DNA of 64,000 bases. It comes from Neoarius graeffei. Its lineage: Eukaryota > Chordata > Actinopteri > Siluriformes > Ariidae. Below the pieces are notes generated by a model. It was given only the letters and a program-made list of their open reading frames with translations. It made no database searches and was not told the origin of the DNA. Of this stretch, positions 45,016 to 57,044 are shown piece after piece (the stretch's first letter is position 1; the number at the start of each line of letters is the position of its first letter). Location of the stretch: positions 5,870,460-5,934,459 of the forward strand of contig NC_083578.1 in NCBI RefSeq assembly GCF_027579695.1, in the 5' to 3' direction. The position numbers and the translations under genes are program-made.

Positions 45016-45265
45016 TTAGATAATGACTTATCCAAAAAAAATAGTTTTAAGTGTCAATGTAAATTTAACATTAAAATTTTTCGACAGTGTAAAGGTACAA
45101 ACAGCTGCATTAGAGCTGAAACCAGTCCAGTTATTTTACTGTAAATTTGATGACAGGTCCAACTGTATTGGAGGCTACATGGACGGTACATAGGACTCCA
45201 TATGCTCACATTTGAACTGGTTTATTTTCAAATGTGTAGCAAAGGTGTTTGTTCGCATGACTGTG

Positions 45266-45494
45266 TAACTGACTGTGTATACCTTAAGTTACGAGTCAGA
45301 ACATGGTGGAAGCAACACAGTCTTTTGACCGTGCGCCAGACCTTGTGATTTACCTTGTTGCTTTTAAGTAAACATTTTAGAAAGACAAAGGAAGTTGTCA
45401 TGTCTCATTGCTCGCGTGGAAAAATAGTGGTTTTTTTTGACTGACTCTAGAAGTGGTACAGTAAACAAGGAAGAGCTAACGGAGTGCCATTACA
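45266..45494 (+). repeat. 5' LTR of the BEL/Pao element (5' part missing)
   Basis: 229 bp nearly identical to 61345-61573, ending ...cattaca. The left edge has no TG start, and similarity to the 3' LTR stops at taactgactg. The 3' LTR may begin earlier, after a purine-rich stretch near 61160, which would make this copy truncated. Confidence 0.85.
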
Positions 45495-45897
45495 TTTAGT
45501 CAAAAGACTAGCTTAACGAGCGGAGCAGCAGAGCTGGAGTTGCACTGTGTATGTGTGAGAGAGCAGGGCCCGTTGCATGAAAGGAAAAAAGGAGAGCTCA
45601 CCCAAGGATGCCGAAGCAGAAACGGACTATTGTTTGAAATATTCTCCAAGACAAGGTACTGATAGATCCTCGTAATATCCAAGTGCAGTAAGACGAGCAG
45701 ACGTGAAGTGGATAATTATGGAGCTCGAGCCAAAATTAAAGGACGATTGCAAATAAAAATGCAAGTTATGGATTTCTCCCTATGAATTGTAATGCAAGTC
45801 TTGAGTCAAACAACGTGGAGTTTGGCGTTATTTTGAAAGGTTGTATTATACTAGTTTTATGAAGAAAAGTGACTTTGAAGAAAAGTGCTTTTAAACT

Positions 45898-47728
45898 TTG
45901 CATACTACTCAAGCCTTTACTCTGCAATACAAGATGGCTAATGAAAAGGAGCCAAGATGTCTTGAGGATACAGTGGAACAGGGAAGGTCACGCAAGCTGA
46001 CAGAGAAAGCACTACAGGAGAAATTACAAAGGCACATAGCACTGAGGAAGCACAATTTAGGAGCTCTCACAAGTAAAATAAGGGACGTGGAGACATTGAA
46101 GAGTGATGCTCAAAATTTACAAAGAGTCAAAGAAGTGATGGGAAATTATTTTGCACTTCATTTACAGGGGCTTAGTCGCCTCAACAATGAAGTTGTAAAT
46201 CTTTTGGCTGAAGATGAAAAAATATATGACCAGGAAAAATGGTTTGAACCCAAAATGGCATCCATCACAAAATTTATGAAAGAAACTAAAAAATGGATTG
46301 CAGATGTACATGAATCTGTCCTGCAAAGAGAGAAGGATGAGGACGTTGACCCCCAAGATACTGTTAAATCAAGTGACAGCATTTCTCAGGTTGATGTCAA
46401 TGATGATGGGCACACCCGCCCATGTGGATCTCAAGTTAGTTGCACGTCATCCACAACACGAGTCTCATCAACACGCATTAAACAAGAAGCGGAACATGCA
46501 GCCCTGCTTGAGCGTGCGACTGCACAGAAGAAAAGGCAGCAACTTGAGCTTGAAATGACCAGACTTAAAGTTGCAAAGGAAGAACTTGAGCTGGAGACTG
46601 CATTAGCTGAAAGTAGTGCAAAAATAAAGGTGCTCAAAGAATATGAGAACTCCGAAGATGGCTTGAGTAGCCACAGACAAGCACAAAAGCTACAAGGTGG
46701 GAACGTGAAGCAAGAAAGAACCAGCTTTCCTCTTCAACCAGGCAGCATGAACTTTCACGCACCACCACAAACGTGCCACAATGTGGTTGCACAAGATTTG
46801 AACTATAATGCGCCAACCAACAGAGATGAGGACATAATAAAGGTCATGCAAAATCAGAATGTAATTACTGAACTGCTAGTTAAACAACAGAAACAATCTC
46901 AGCTACCAGTGAAGGATATTCCTGTCTTCAGAGGCGATGCACTGCAATACAAATCGTTCAATAGAGCATTTGAGCACTCAATAGAACAAAAGACAGACAA
47001 TGATCAAGACAGATTGTATTTTTTAGAACAGTTTACAGCCAGTGAACCCCAAGAGTTAGTCCGCAGCTGTGCACACATGCCACCCAGCAAAGGCTACTAT
47101 GAAGCAAAGTGTCTGCTTCATAAACACTATGTGGATGAACTACAGATCGCCAGTGCATACATCGATAAGGCATTAAAATGGCCGCAGATCAAGTCAGATG
47201 ATGGAAAGGCATTGAGTGCTTATGCAATGTTTTTGGTTGGATGTCACAACTCTATGGAGGACAGACTTCTTAGACGAGATGGACAATCCTACTAACCTAT
47301 GAACAGTGGTATCCAAACTACCTTACAAAATGAAAGAACGCTGGCGTGCTGAAGCTGTTGATATCAAAGAGCGAAGAGGCATAAGAGCAAGGTTTGCTGA
47401 TTTAGTGAGTTACATAGACCGCCAAGCTAAAATAATGCTCAATCCCCTCTTCAGTAATATACCAGACAGCTGCTCAGTCACAACTGGAAAAACTGAGCAC
47501 AAAGAAAGGTATCCTGCAAAGAGAGAGATCCGTGGAAGCAGTTTTGCCACAAACGTTTCAGCTGAAAACCAACGGTCTCCAGGATCATATGTGAAACCAG
47601 CAAACTCAAGCAAGACAGGGATTGCCTTTGAGAAGCCATGTTTGTACTGCCAGCAATCTCACACCCTAGCTATGGTACATGTAGCCAAATCAAAATGCAG
47701 CCACACAAAGAACGCGTGGAGTTCTTGA
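45898..47728 (+). pseudogene. BEL/Pao gag-like region (DUF1759-type)
   Basis: The first frame (45898-47295; a later ATG at 45932 is the likelier start) has coiled, Lys/Glu-rich segments (residues 20-130 and 195-250). A DUF1759-like domain follows, with PVFRGDALQYKSFNRAFEHSI and LYFLEQF (about residues 340-385). The frame shifts near 47290 and continues at 47306-47728 with WRAEAVDIKE and IDRQAKIMLNP, ending in a CLYCQQSH half-knuckle. These regions form the particle in BEL/Pao elements. Confidence 0.82.
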
Positions 47729-48300
47729 AGTTAAAGGGCCTGTGTTTTGGATGCTTAACCCCTGGCCATCTTGGCAAATTCTGCAAAAGAAGAATTGAGT
47801 GTAAAGAATGTGCATTAAGGCACCCAGACATTCTACACACACCAAAAAGGGAAGTTTCTGTCTCACCTGACAAGAGTGATGGTGGCCACGGAAATAAAGT
47901 AAGTTCTGTTTCATCTGAGAAGGCTTATGGTGCTCACAAAGAAGTATCATGTGCTCGAGTTTCTATCGCTCAAGAATCTTGCAGCCTCACAGGGGCTGGA
48001 GAACCTGAATGTGTGCTGTCAATAGTACCAGTGAAGATTACGTCAAAAAAGGGTGACAAGTATGTGGAAACATTTGCTTTCATGGATCCAGGAAGTACAG
48101 CAACGTTCTGCACTGGAGACCTGCAAAGGAAACTGAACGTTAAAGGGAAACCAACACAAATACTTCTCAGCACCATGGGTCAAAACAAATCTGGGGAACA
48201 GAAACTCATGAACAGTTATGCGATATCGGACCTGGAAGTGTGCGGACTGGAAGACAACAAGTATATTCAGTTACCCAAGGTGTACACTCACAGCAACATA
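47638..48300 (+). pseudogene. BEL/Pao zinc knuckle and protease region
   Basis: After a frame change near 47700: LCFGCLTPGHLGKFC then KRRIECKEC (knuckle and extra Cys pair), a Ser/Lys-rich spacer, then a protease start, FMDPGSTATFC. The motif has Pro where most aspartic proteases have Ser or Thr between Asp and Gly. From memory this variant occurs in fish relatives. The reading ends at the Tc1 insertion (TA at 48299-48300). Confidence 0.78.
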
Positions 48301-49909
48301 CAGTGGTGCTTGAAAGTTTGTGAACCCTTTAGAATTTTCTATATTTCTGCATAAATATGACCTAAAACATCATCAGATTTTCACACAAGTCCTAAAAGTA
48401 GATAAAGAGAACCCAGTTAAACAAATGAGACAAAAATATTATACTTGGTCATTTATTTATTGAGGAAAATGATCCAATATTCCATATCTGTGAGTGGCAA
48501 AAGTATGTGAACCTTTGCTTTCAGTATCTGGTGTGACCCCCTTGTGCAGCAATAACTGCAACTAAACATTTCCGGTAACTGTTGATCAGTCCTGCACACC
48601 GGCTTGGAGGAATTTTAGCCCGTTCCTCCGTACAGAACAGCTTCAACTCTGGGATGTTGGTGGGTTTCCTCACATGAACTGCTCGCTTCAGGTCCTTCCA
48701 CAACATTTCCATTGGATTAAGGTCAGGACTTTAACTTGGCCATTCCAAAACATTAACTTTATTCTTCTTTAACCATTCTTTGGTAGAATGACTTGTGTGC
48801 TTAGGGTCGTTGTTTTGCTGCATGACCCACCTTCTCTTGAGATTCACTTCATGGACAGATGTCCTGACATTTTCCTTTAGAATTCGCTGGTATAATTCAG
48901 AATTCATTGTTCCATCAATGATGGCAAGCCGTCCTGGCCCAGATGCAGCAAAACAGGCCCAAACCATGATACTACCACCACCATGTTTCACAGTTGAGAT
49001 AAGGTTCTTATGCTGGAATGCAGTCTTTTCCTTCTCCAAACATAACGCTTCTCATTTAAACCAAAAAGTTCTATTTTGGTCTCATCCGTCCACAAAACAT
49101 TTTTCCAATAGCCTTCTGGCTTGTCCACGTGATCTTTAGCAAACTGCAGATGAGCAGCAATGTTCTTTTTGGAGAGCAGTGGCTTTCTCCTTGCAACCCT
49201 GCCATGCACACCATTGTTGTTCAGTGTTCTCCTAATGGTAGACTCATGAACATTAACATTAGCCAATGTGAGAGAGGCCTTCAGTTGCTTAGAAGTTACC
49301 CTGGGGTCCTTAATGACCTTGCCGACTATTACACGCCTTGCTCTTGGAGTGATCTTTGTTGGTCGACCACTCCTGGGGAGGGTAACAATGGTGTTGAATT
49401 TCCTCCATTTGTATATAATCTGTCTGACTGTGGATTGGTGGAGTCCAAACTCTTTAGAGATGGTTCTGTAACCTTTTCCAGCCTGATGAGCAACAGCAAT
49501 GCCTTTTCTGAGGTCCTCAGAAATCTCCTTTGTTCGTGCCATGATACACTTCCACAAACATGTGTTGTGAAGATCAGACTTTGATAGATCCCTGATCTTT
49601 AAATAAAACAGGGTGCCCAGTCACACCTGATTGTCATCCCATTGATTGGAAACACCTAACTCTAATTTCACCTTCAAATTAACTGCTAATCCTAGAGGTT
49701 CACATACTTTTGCCACTCACAGATATGTAATATTGGATCATTTTCCTCAATAAATAAATGACCAAGTGTAATATTTTTGTCTCCTTTGTTTAACTGGGTT
49801 CTCTTTATCTACTTTTAGGACTTGTGTGAAAATCTGATGATGTTTTAGGTCATATTTATGCAGAAATATAGAAAATTCTAAAGGGTTCACAAACTTTCAA
49901 GCACCACTG
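48301..49909 (-). mobile_element. Tc1/mariner transposon, complete, in BEL/Pao
   Basis: 1609 bp with inverted repeats of about 200 bp starting cagtggtgcttgaaagttt, flanked by TA (48299-48300 and 49910-49911). The BEL/Pao protease-to-RT region continues on both sides. Confidence 0.97.
48521..49542 (-). pseudogene. Tc1 transposase (frameshifted, stopped)
   Basis: ATG at 49542. The helix-turn-helix pair (residues about 5-110, with GKGYRTISKEFGLHQSTVR and a GRP hook) is followed by the DDE core: WTDETK, NDPKHTS and NPMEMLW. A frameshift after the WTDET block (about 49000) and a TAA about 20 codons before the last Glu (near 48732) break it. The copy at 55803-56824 has the same two lesions. Confidence 0.93.
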
Positions 49910-49911
49910 TA

Positions 49912-51400
49912 CCTGTCCACACTGACAACATACCAAAGCAATCAGATATAGAGAAGTGGCCTTACCTCAAAGAAGTACGCTTGCCAGAAATAGAAGCGGA
50001 TGTAGGCCTACTTATTGGAGCAAACTGTCCAAAGGCAATGGAGCCATGGCACATCATCAACAGTAGAGATGGAGGACCTTATGCGGTGAAGGCTGCTGTT
50101 GGCTTTGTCATGAATGGACCCATAAGAAAAGAGCTGGACAACACAGAGAATAAACCATCTCAATGTTCAGTGAACAGGATCTCTGTGATGGAAATTGAGA
50201 AGTTGCTGGTCCAACAATACAATGCTGACTTCCCAGAGCGTAACTATGATGACAAAGAAGAGTTGTCACAAGAAGACAAACAATGAATGCAGTCTGTGCA
50301 GGAAACAGCAACTCTAGAGAATGGACATTACAGCATTGAATTGCCACTCAGGAACAGAAGGCTTCAAATGCCTAATAATCATTGTGTGGCAGAACAGCGC
50401 ATAGCCACTCTACTCAGAAAGTTCAAGAAGAATCCTGGGTTCTATGAAGAGTACAAAGCCTTCATGGACACCATTATTGACAAAGGCTACGCCGTTCAAG
50501 TTCCAGCACATCAGCTGAACCGTGATGACAACAGGGTGTTCTACATACCACATCATGGGGTGTACCACCCTAAAAAAGGAAAGTTAAGAGTGGTCTTCGA
50601 CTGCACAGCCTTGTTTCAGGGCTGGTCCTTGAATGATGAGTTACTTCAGGGACCCGACATGACCAACACACTGGTTGGAGTCCTCTTAAGATTTCGTGAG
50701 GAGCCAGTAGCCATGATGGCAGACATCGAGTCTATGTTCTACCAAGTCAAGGTCCCAGAAGAGGATGCAGATCTCCTCCGCTTTCTATGGTGGCCCAAAG
50801 GCAATTTGGATGGGCCTATGGAGGAATTTAGGATGTCAGTGCACCTCTTCGGGGCCACCTCATAGCCAAGTGTCACTTCATATGCACTGAGAAGAACTGC
50901 TGAGGACCACAAAGCCACTGCATCCCCCGAATCTGTGCAAACAGTCCTGCATAACTTTTACGTAGATGACTGTCTGAAAAGTGTAGCTACAGAAGATGAT
51001 GCAGTGACCTTGGCTTGTGATCTTTGCACTTTGTGTGCCAGTGGAGGCTTCACTCTAACAAAATGGACGAGCCATAGCAGAAAGGTGTTAATGTCCATCC
51101 CAGAAGCACACCGAGCCAGTGAAGTAAAGGATCTGGATCTAAGCCACGACGCTCTACCAGCCGAGAGGGCTCTTGGCATACAGTGGAATACAAAAACAAA
51201 TACTTTCACCTACAGTATGAAGCTGCAAGACAAACCGATAACAAGAAGGGGCATTTTATCAATCATCAATTCGATCTATGACCCCCTCGGGTTCCTGGCT
51301 CCAGTCATCTTGCCTGCTAAACTCCTGTTGAAAAGGCTTTGTAAAGTGCAACGTGGTTGGGATGAGAACATCGCTGAAAAACATGCTGAGGAGTGGAAAA
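49912..51400 (+). pseudogene. BEL/Pao reverse transcriptase
   Basis: After the Tc1 the reading resumes (IGANCPKAMEPWHII... around 50010). A TGA at about 50284 separates it from the RT proper, with LRVVFDCTALFQGWSLND, MADIESMFYQVKV and a stop at about 50863 just after the HLFGATS block. The catalytic FYVDDCL lies at 50953-50973 in the next open stretch (50935-52974). A YDPLGFLAPV segment marks the RT-to-RNase H transition, as in the A17/Pao polyprotein. Function: copying the element RNA into DNA. Confidence 0.85.
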
Positions 51401-52440
51401 AATGGAAAGATGTTGTTACTCACCTCTCCAAGTTCCATGTGGACAGATGTTTGAAACCATCAGACTTCGGATGCATTGCTGCAGCACGTTTGCATCATTT
51501 CTCAGATGCCTCAGAGTATGCATATGGCACTGTGTCTTGTCTACTGCTAGAGAACAAGCAAGGCAAGAAGCATTGTTCTTTCTTGATGGGGAAAGCAAGA
51601 GTGGCTCCACTCAAACAGGTCACAATTCCCCGACTCGAGCTGACGGCAGCAGTCGTCGCAGTGAAGATAGACAAGATGTTACATCAAGAACTTCAAGTTC
51701 TACTGCAACCATCTATCTTCTGGACAGACAGCACAACCGTGCTCAGATATATTGACAGTGAAACTGCTCGATTCAAAACTTTCGTTGCAAACAGAGTCAC
51801 GCTGATTCGAGAAGCCACCAAGCCTTCTCAATGGAACTACATTGGAACAGCAGAAAATCCCACAGATCAAGCTAGCAGGGGCCTGAAGGCCAAGAGTTTG
51901 ATGCAAGGAGGAACATGGATTAATGGACCAAACTTCTTGCTGAACAATGAATGCGATTGGCCAACACAACTTATAGAAAGGAAAGAAAGCCTTCAAAATG
52001 ATCCAGAAGTCAAAAGCACAGTTACAGTCAACACAATCGAAGTCAAAGATAACATGGAACCAATTAACAATTTGATCTACTACTACTCTGACTGGCATAA
52101 GCTGAAAAGATCGGTTGCCTGGATTTTAAAGGTAAAGAAAACTTTGCAGCAACTGAAGGATGAAAGAAAAGAGTTCACAAGAACAATCAGTCAAACTGAA
52201 AAGGACCCTGAAAGGCAAAGGTCAAAGTTAGGACAGCATATGGAAAAATGCAAAACAACGATAGAATGGAAATCACTTACCTTGGATGATCTGGTTGCCT
52301 CAGAAAAGGAGATAATTATTTTTAGCCAAAGACAGAAATTTGGAGAAGAAATCAAAGCTCTGCAAAAAGGCAAACAAGTCAGTTGCAACAGTCGGCTGTT
52401 CAAACTAGACCCAATTCTTCAAGATGGCATTTTGAGAGTC
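51400..52440 (+). pseudogene. BEL/Pao RNase H and linker
   Basis: The part of the 679-codon reading with HHFSDASEYAYGTVSCLL, LELTAAVVAVKI, FWTDSTTVLRYI and NPTDQASRG gives the Asp-Glu-Asp-Asp set of RNase H. A charged linker of about 130 residues follows. Open without stops in this part. Confidence 0.85.
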
Positions 52441-53485
52441 GGAGGAAGACTTAACAAGTCGGCTATGCCAGAAAATGTCAAACATCCAGCGATACTCTCT
52501 AAGCACAGTAGAGTCGCCACACTGATTTTGAGAGACATACACCAAAGAACAGGACACTGCGGACAGAGTTATGTTTTGTCACGACTAAGATGCAAGTATT
52601 GGATCCCACAAGCCAATTCTGCCATCCGAAAGATAATCAATAAATGCACAGTGTGCCGCAGGACTAATGGAAAGGTCGGAGAGCAAAAGATGGCGAACCT
52701 ACCTGAGGACTGCCTTATGCCTGACAAACCACCTTTTACGAACACAGGTGTTGATTACTTTGGGCCATTTGATGTCAAGCGGGGCCGGAGTACAGTCAAG
52801 AGATATGGCGTGATGTTTACCTGCCTCACCCTCAGAGCTGTGCATATTGAAGTTGCAGACAGCCTCGATACAGACTCCTGTATTAATGCCATTCAACGTT
52901 TTGTAAGCAAAAGGGGTCAAGTCACCATCATGCACTCTGACAACGGCACAAACTACACTGTATGTGGGCGCTGAAAGGGAGATGAGAGAAGCCATACAGC
53001 ACCTGGATAATGATAAGATTGAAAGAGCTTTGCAACCAAAGGGAATAAAGTGGATATTTAACAGTCCAGCAGCTTCCCACCAGGGCGGGATCTGGGAAAG
53101 ACAGATTCGCACAGTGCGAAGAATCCTCAATTCCCTGTTGAAAGAACAAGCTGTGAATGATGATGATTGTCTTCAGACAATAATGTGTGAGGTCAAGAGT
53201 ATCATCAATGGCAGGCCGCTCACAAATATCTCAGATGATGTGAATGACCCTGAGCATCTAACACCTAATCACTTATTGCTGCTGAAGTCTCAACCCAGCG
53301 TGCCACCAGGCATCTTCAACAAAGATGACACATATACAAGAAAGCAATGGAAGCAAGTCCAATATCTTGCAGATTTATTTTGGACTAGATGGACGCGTGA
53401 GTATCTTCCTCTCCTCCAAGAACGCCAGAAATGGTCAAGACCAAGGAAAAACTTTATTACTGGAGATGTCGTGTTACTAGTGACT
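52441..53485 (+). pseudogene. BEL/Pao integrase, up to the LINE insertion
   Basis: Zinc domain (H...H in TGHCGQSYVLSRLRCKYW, then CTVCR), first Asp in NTGVDYFGPF, second in MHSDNGTNY, then a frameshift near 52970. The next frame (52964-53485) has the Glu in GGIWERQIRTVRRIL, INGRPLT and the GDVVLLV end. The reading stops at the LINE 3' end (gacttagacttag at 53486 onward). Confidence 0.87.
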
Positions 53486-53833
53486 TAGACTTAGACTTCT
53501 TTATTGTCCATTAAACTTCCATGAAATGGAAATTTCTCTTTAGTAGTGGCATAAAAGACACACAGAGACAAACACACATCACAGTCAGCATAATACTCAA
53601 TAAATAAATAAATGGGGAAGAAAAAGTGTCCATTTCACTCAGTTAAATATTAAAAAGTTAAAAGATATTAAAAGATGTAGAAACACCAGACTAATACTAA
53701 AAACTTTTAAGATGCACAACCTAACTAACTATAACGTGTCACTATCGCTTAGGCAGTTCTTTGTTGAGAATGGTCACAGCTGATGGAATAAATGACCGCT
53801 TGTAACCATTCTTCCTAGTCATTGGGACTTTAA

Positions 53834-54526
53834 TGGCCCTTTTCCACTACCCTTTTTCAGCTCACTTCAGCTCGCTTCAACTCACTTCAGCCCGACACGG
53901 CTCGCGTTTCGACTACCAAAAACCAGCACGACTCAGCTCGCTTCAGCCCTGCTTAGCCCCTAAAACTCGCACCGTTTTGGAGTGGGGCTGAAGCGAGCCA
54001 AACCGTGCCGAGTGAGGCTGGGAGCATGAGCAGACACTCCCCTGTGCACTGATTGGTGAGGAGGAGTGTCCTCACATGCCCACACATGCCCCGCAAGCAC
54101 GCTGGGATCTGTAAACACCACAAACCCGGAAGAAGAATAATTACGAATTACGAGAATTTCTGAAGCCTTATGCGCCTCGCCTCATCTATACGCTCTTGCC
54201 AGTATCTGTTGGCGTTGTCGGTGACAACAAGCCACAGCACCAAGACCAGCAACACTAACGACTCCATGTCCTCCATGTTTATTGTTTACTATCCGGGTCG
54301 TGAGACTCCCGCTTAAAAGCTCACTGATGTCACTGTTTGCGCTGCTTAACGACATCACGTGACGTCCACCCACTTTCGCTAACTCCACCCAATGTGTCCA
54401 CCCACTTCCAGCCAGCACAGTTCAGCACGGTTGTAGTCGAAATGCAACTCCAACAGCTCCGCTCAGCCCGACTCAGCACGGCACGGCTCAGCCCGACTCA
54501 GCCGCGTTTGTAGTGGAAAAGCGGCA
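53834..54526. mobile_element. Harbinger-like MITE, copy 2
   Basis: 693 bp, the same termini as copy 1 (43758-45015), flanked by TAA (53831-53833 and 54527-54529). It lacks the hAT insert and so shows the simple form. It interrupts the LINE ORF after the PSGRR segment. Confidence 0.9.
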
Positions 54527-55435
54527 TAAGTCTCCGTCCTGATGGCAGCATCTGGAAAGCACAGTGTAGAGGGTGAGTGGGGTCCTGGTAAACTTGAAAT
54601 GCTTTTTTTGTTAGAGCCTGTGTGTATAGGTGTGAAAGTTGCAATTGTTTGTGTCCAATAATTTTTCCAGCCTGGTTGACGATCTGTACCAGTATATTTT
54701 TTTGTTTGACAGAGAGGTGCCCATACCATGACACGATGTTTAATGTCAGCACACTCTCTGTCAGTGATTTGTCCGCTGACTGGTGTTCAGGTTCCTGAGT
54801 TTCCTCAGAAGAGCCAGGCGCTGTCTCCCTTTTTTGAATGTATAGTCCACATGTTCTTGAAATTGTAACTGACTATTATTATTCCAAGGTATTTGAATTG
54901 AGTGACCTGCTCCACTTCCTGACCCTTCATGCTGATTGGCCTGAAGGTATGCCCAGAATCTTTGTTTTCTCCCTTCTTGCTGCTTCCCAGCCACATCTCC
55001 TTGGTCTTGGTGACGTTGAGATCCAGGAAGCTGCTATCAAACCATGCATCCAGGGTGTTGATGTAATGCAGGTAGGGGGAGCTGTCTGTGTCCCGCAGGC
55101 AAGCAATTAGGGCCATGTCATCTGCATACTTGATGAGGGAAAGGTCATCACTGTTGCATTGTATCTCGTTTGTGTATATGGAGAAGAGCAGGGGTGATAA
55201 TACACATCCTTGAGGAACACCGGTGTTGAGTACTAGAGAGTCAGAGAGGCAGTTGTTAATACATACACGCTGGGGCCGGTTTCTCAGAAAGTCCCTGATG
55301 AGAAGGACTAGGCCACTACTGACTTTCAGGTCACAAAGGCGCTGTAAGAGGAGGTGTGGCTGCACAGTATTAAAAGCTGAGGAGAAATCCATGAAGAGAA
55401 TGTGGGCATGAGTTTTTGGTTTATCCAGGTGACTA

Positions 55436-57044
55436 CAGTGGTGCTTGAAAGTTTGTGAACCCTTTAGAATTTTCTATATTTCTGCATAAATATGACCTAA
55501 AACATCATCAGATTTTCACACAAGTCCTAAAAGTAGATAAAGAGAACCCAGTTAAACAAAGGAGACAAAAATATTATACTTGGTCATTTATTTATTGAGG
55601 AAAATGATCCAATATTACATATCTGTGAGTGGCAAAAGTATGTGAACCTCTAGGATTAGCAGTTAATTTGAAGGTGAAATTAGAGTTAGGTGTTTCCAAT
55701 CAATGGGATGACAATCAGGTGTGACTGGGCACCCTGTTTTATTTAAAGATCAGGGATCTATCAAAGTCTGATCTTCACAACACATGTTTGTGGAAGTGTA
55801 TCATGGCACGAACAAAGGAGATTTCTGAGGACCTCAGAAAAGGCATTGCTGTTGCTCATCAGGCTGGAAAAGGTTACAGAACCATCTCTAAAGAGTTTGG
55901 ACTCCACCAATCCACAGTCAGACAGATTATATACAAATGGAGGAAATTCAACACCATTGTTACCCTCCCCAGGAGTGGTCGACCAACAAAGATCACTCCA
56001 AGAGCAAGGCGTGTAATAGTCGGCAAGGTCATTAAGGACCCCAGGGTAACTTCTAAGCAACTGAAGGCCTCTCTCACATTGGCTAATGTTAATGTTCATG
56101 AGTCTACCATTAGGAGAACACTGAACAACAATGGTGTGCATGGCAGGGTTGCAAGGAGAAAGCCACTGCCCTCCAAAAAGAACATTGCTGCTCATCTGCA
56201 GTTTGCTAAAGATCACGTGGACAAGCCAGAAGGCTATTGGAAAAATGTTTTGTGGACGGATGAGACCAAAATAGAACTTTTTGGTTTAAATGAGAAGCGT
56301 TATGTTTGGAGAAGGAAAAGACTGCATTCCAGCATAAGAACCTTATCTCAACTGTGAAACATGGTGGTGGTAGTATCATGGTTTGGGCCTGTTTTGCTGC
56401 ATCTGGGCCAGGACGGCTTGCCATCATTGATGGAACAATGAATTCTGAATTATACCAGCGAATTCTAAAGGAAAATGTCAGGACATGTGTCCATGAACTG
56501 AATCTCAAGAGAAGGTGGGTCATGCAGCAAAACAACGACCCTAAGCACACAAGTCATTCTACCAAAGAATGGTTAAAGAAGAATAAAGTTAATGTTTTGG
56601 AATGGCCAAATTAAAGTCCTGACCTTAATCCAATGGAAATGTTGTGGAAGGACCTGAAGCGAGCAGTTCATGTGAGGAAACCCACCAACATCCCAGAGTT
56701 GAAGCTGTTCTGTATGGAGGAACGGGCTAAAATTCCTCCAAGCCGGTGTGCAGGACTGATCAACAGTTACCGGAAATGTTTAGTTGCAGTTATTGCTGCA
56801 CAAGGGGGTCACACCAGATACTGAAAGCAAAGGTTCACATACTTTTGCCACTCACAGATATGGAATATTGGATCATTTTCCTCAATAAATAAATGACCAA
56901 GTATAATATTTTTGTCTCATTTGTTTAACTGGGTTCTCTTTATCTACTTTTAGGACTTGTGTGAAAATCTGATGATGTTTTAGGTCATATTTATGCAGAA
57001 ATATAGAAAATTCTAAAGGGTTCACAAACTTTCAAGCACCACTG
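55436..57044 (+). mobile_element. Tc1/mariner transposon, complete, in the LINE
   Basis: 1609 bp, flanked by TA (55434-55435 and 57045-57046). The length equals the copy at 48301-49909, and the two are nearly identical. It splits the LINE RT reading. Confidence 0.97.
55803..56824 (+). pseudogene. Tc1 transposase (same lesions as the other copy)
   Basis: ATG at 55803. The N-terminal paired-type DNA-binding region and WTDETK are in the first frame (to 56357), the second Asp (NDPKHTS) in the next frame (56306-56614), then TAA and the NPMEMLW segment (56633-56824). The frameshift and stop lie at the same places as in the copy at 48521-49542, so both derive from an already broken source and were moved in trans. 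Confidence 0.93.

Noticed and set aside
45040-45080. Shared ttttcgacagtg string with 61806 in the gypsy region
   Set aside because: A short match without extended similarity on either side; likely chance.
49129-49584. 151-codon plus-strand frame, mirrored at 55761-56216
   Set aside because: Antisense of the Tc1 transposase; repeats only because the transposon repeats.
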